DNA from: Gammaproteobacteria bacterium UBA3498
Lineage (GTDB): Bacteria; Pseudomonadota; Gammaproteobacteria; Pseudomonadales; Pseudohongiellaceae
Direction: 5' to 3'
NCBI GenBank assembly: GCA_002377605.1
Contig: DFQD01000208.1
Location: 3,273 to 9,779 of the forward strand
Length of the DNA stretch: 6,507 nucleotides
Shown here: one piece after another, positions 6,163 through 6,507 of the stretch
How the letters are laid out: the number at the start of each line of letters is the position of its first letter
Position numbering within the stretch: position 1 is the first letter of the stretch
Notes under the pieces: model-generated
The model's database searches: none
Seen by the model: only the letters and a program-made list of their open reading frames with translations
What the model was told of the DNA's origin: nothing
Position numbers and translations under genes: made by a program

Positions 6163-6507
6163 ATGAGATCGACCCCGATTTTAAAACTCAAATTAGCCGT
6201 TCTGCTGGCAAGTCTGATTTTTCCATTCATTACTTTCTCTGCAGAAGTGGATCTAGATCCTCAGGCAGCCGCTCAATCCGCAGAATGGTTCTGGAATCTT
6301 GTAATTTCATTGATAGTTATCACTATATCTGCAGCCAGTGCAGCCTTACCAATAGCTGCAATCAAGCAGTGGACTGGTAGCTGGCGTATAGCCGCCGCGA
6401 TTCCGTTAGTGGTTTTGTTGCTTTGGGTCACGATAATAGTCGTAGCACGCCTCGATTCCAGCGACGCCCACAGGCTCTGGCCATTCGAAATTTTTGCCTG
6501 GGCCATG
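6163..6507 (+). CDS. Small membrane protein of unknown function, 3' end outside window
   Basis: The frame is open from ATG 6163 to the window edge, giving 115 residues with no stop. TAG at 6154-6156 lies in the same frame just upstream, so this is the first possible ATG. The Shine-Dalgarno site is poor (GGTTAG region). Residues 1-27 look like a signal peptide: R2, K8 and K10, then a hydrophobic core ending FSA, with likely cleavage before EVD. Two membrane segments follow, about 44-66 and 75-96, separated by the polar turn IKQWTGSW. After the second segment comes a charged stretch, DSSDAHRLWPFEI, then the start of what may be another hydrophobic segment at 109-115. The signal peptide and amphipathic pattern argue that this frame is real, in preference to the overlapping frame at 6135-6380. 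I do not recognise a family. It is divergent from the lipoprotein gene. Confidence 0.72.
   Translation, partial: MRSTPILKLKLAVLLASLIFPFITFSAEVDLDPQAAAQSAEWFWNLVISLIVITISAASAALPIAAIKQWTGSWRIAAAIPLVVLLLWVTIIVVARLDSSDAHRLWPFEIFAWAM

Noticed and set aside
6135..6380. Plus-strand open frame of 81 residues
   Set aside because: It overlaps the 6163 frame in a different phase and is Ser/Arg/Cys-rich without domain features. The 6163 frame has a signal peptide and membrane helices.
6273..6506. Minus-strand open frame of 77 residues at the right edge
   Set aside because: It is antisense to the membrane protein gene, with no recognisable features and no supported start.
1..6507. Mobile element, CRISPR array, toxin-antitoxin or defence system
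   Set aside because: I found no transposase, integrase, direct-repeat array, nuclease motif or small gene pair. Nearly all sequence is accounted for by housekeeping, transport and envelope genes.

Overview
The window reads as ordinary chromosomal DNA from a bacterium of moderate GC content (low forties by eye), most likely a Gram-negative and plausibly a marine gammaproteobacterium. Evidence for this is a Lol-type lipoprotein signal, two exported proteins, an AbgT-family inner-membrane transporter, and Shine-Dalgarno sequences at two genes (AAAGGAG before the lipoprotein, AGGA before the TPR gene). The Shine-Dalgarno sites argue against Bacteroidota. However, the PEP carboxylase has motif spellings that I associate from memory with Bacteroidota, so the taxonomic call is tentative.

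Layout, left to right. (1) 1-792, plus: C-terminal half of an AbgT-family transporter, cut by the left edge. (2) 840-2417, plus: an exported TPR-repeat protein with conserved histidine clusters, 47 nt behind the transporter and probably co-transcribed with it. (3) 2433-5006, minus: a complete divergent phosphoenolpyruvate carboxylase, convergent with the TPR gene across only 15 nt. (4) 5050-5994, minus: a lipoprotein with a predicted SMP-30-like beta-propeller, starting at TTG, 43 nt upstream of ppc and likely in the same transcript. (5) 5995-6162: a 168-nt divergent intergenic region with candidate promoters on both strands and a 21-bp near-perfect dyad. (6) 6163-6507, plus: the 5' part of a small membrane-protein gene running off the right edge.

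No common pathway links the genes. PEP carboxylase supplies oxaloacetate to the TCA cycle. The transporter probably exports or imports aromatic or aminobenzoyl-type compounds. The TPR and propeller proteins are cell-envelope proteins of unknown role. I found no mobile element, CRISPR array, tRNA, rRNA, phage gene or defence system, and nothing here amounts to a new multi-gene system. The most useful leads are the variant PEP carboxylase active-site loop (Asp where His is usual), the histidine-rich TPR protein, the dyad before the right-edge gene, and the SD-less hairpin start of ppc.
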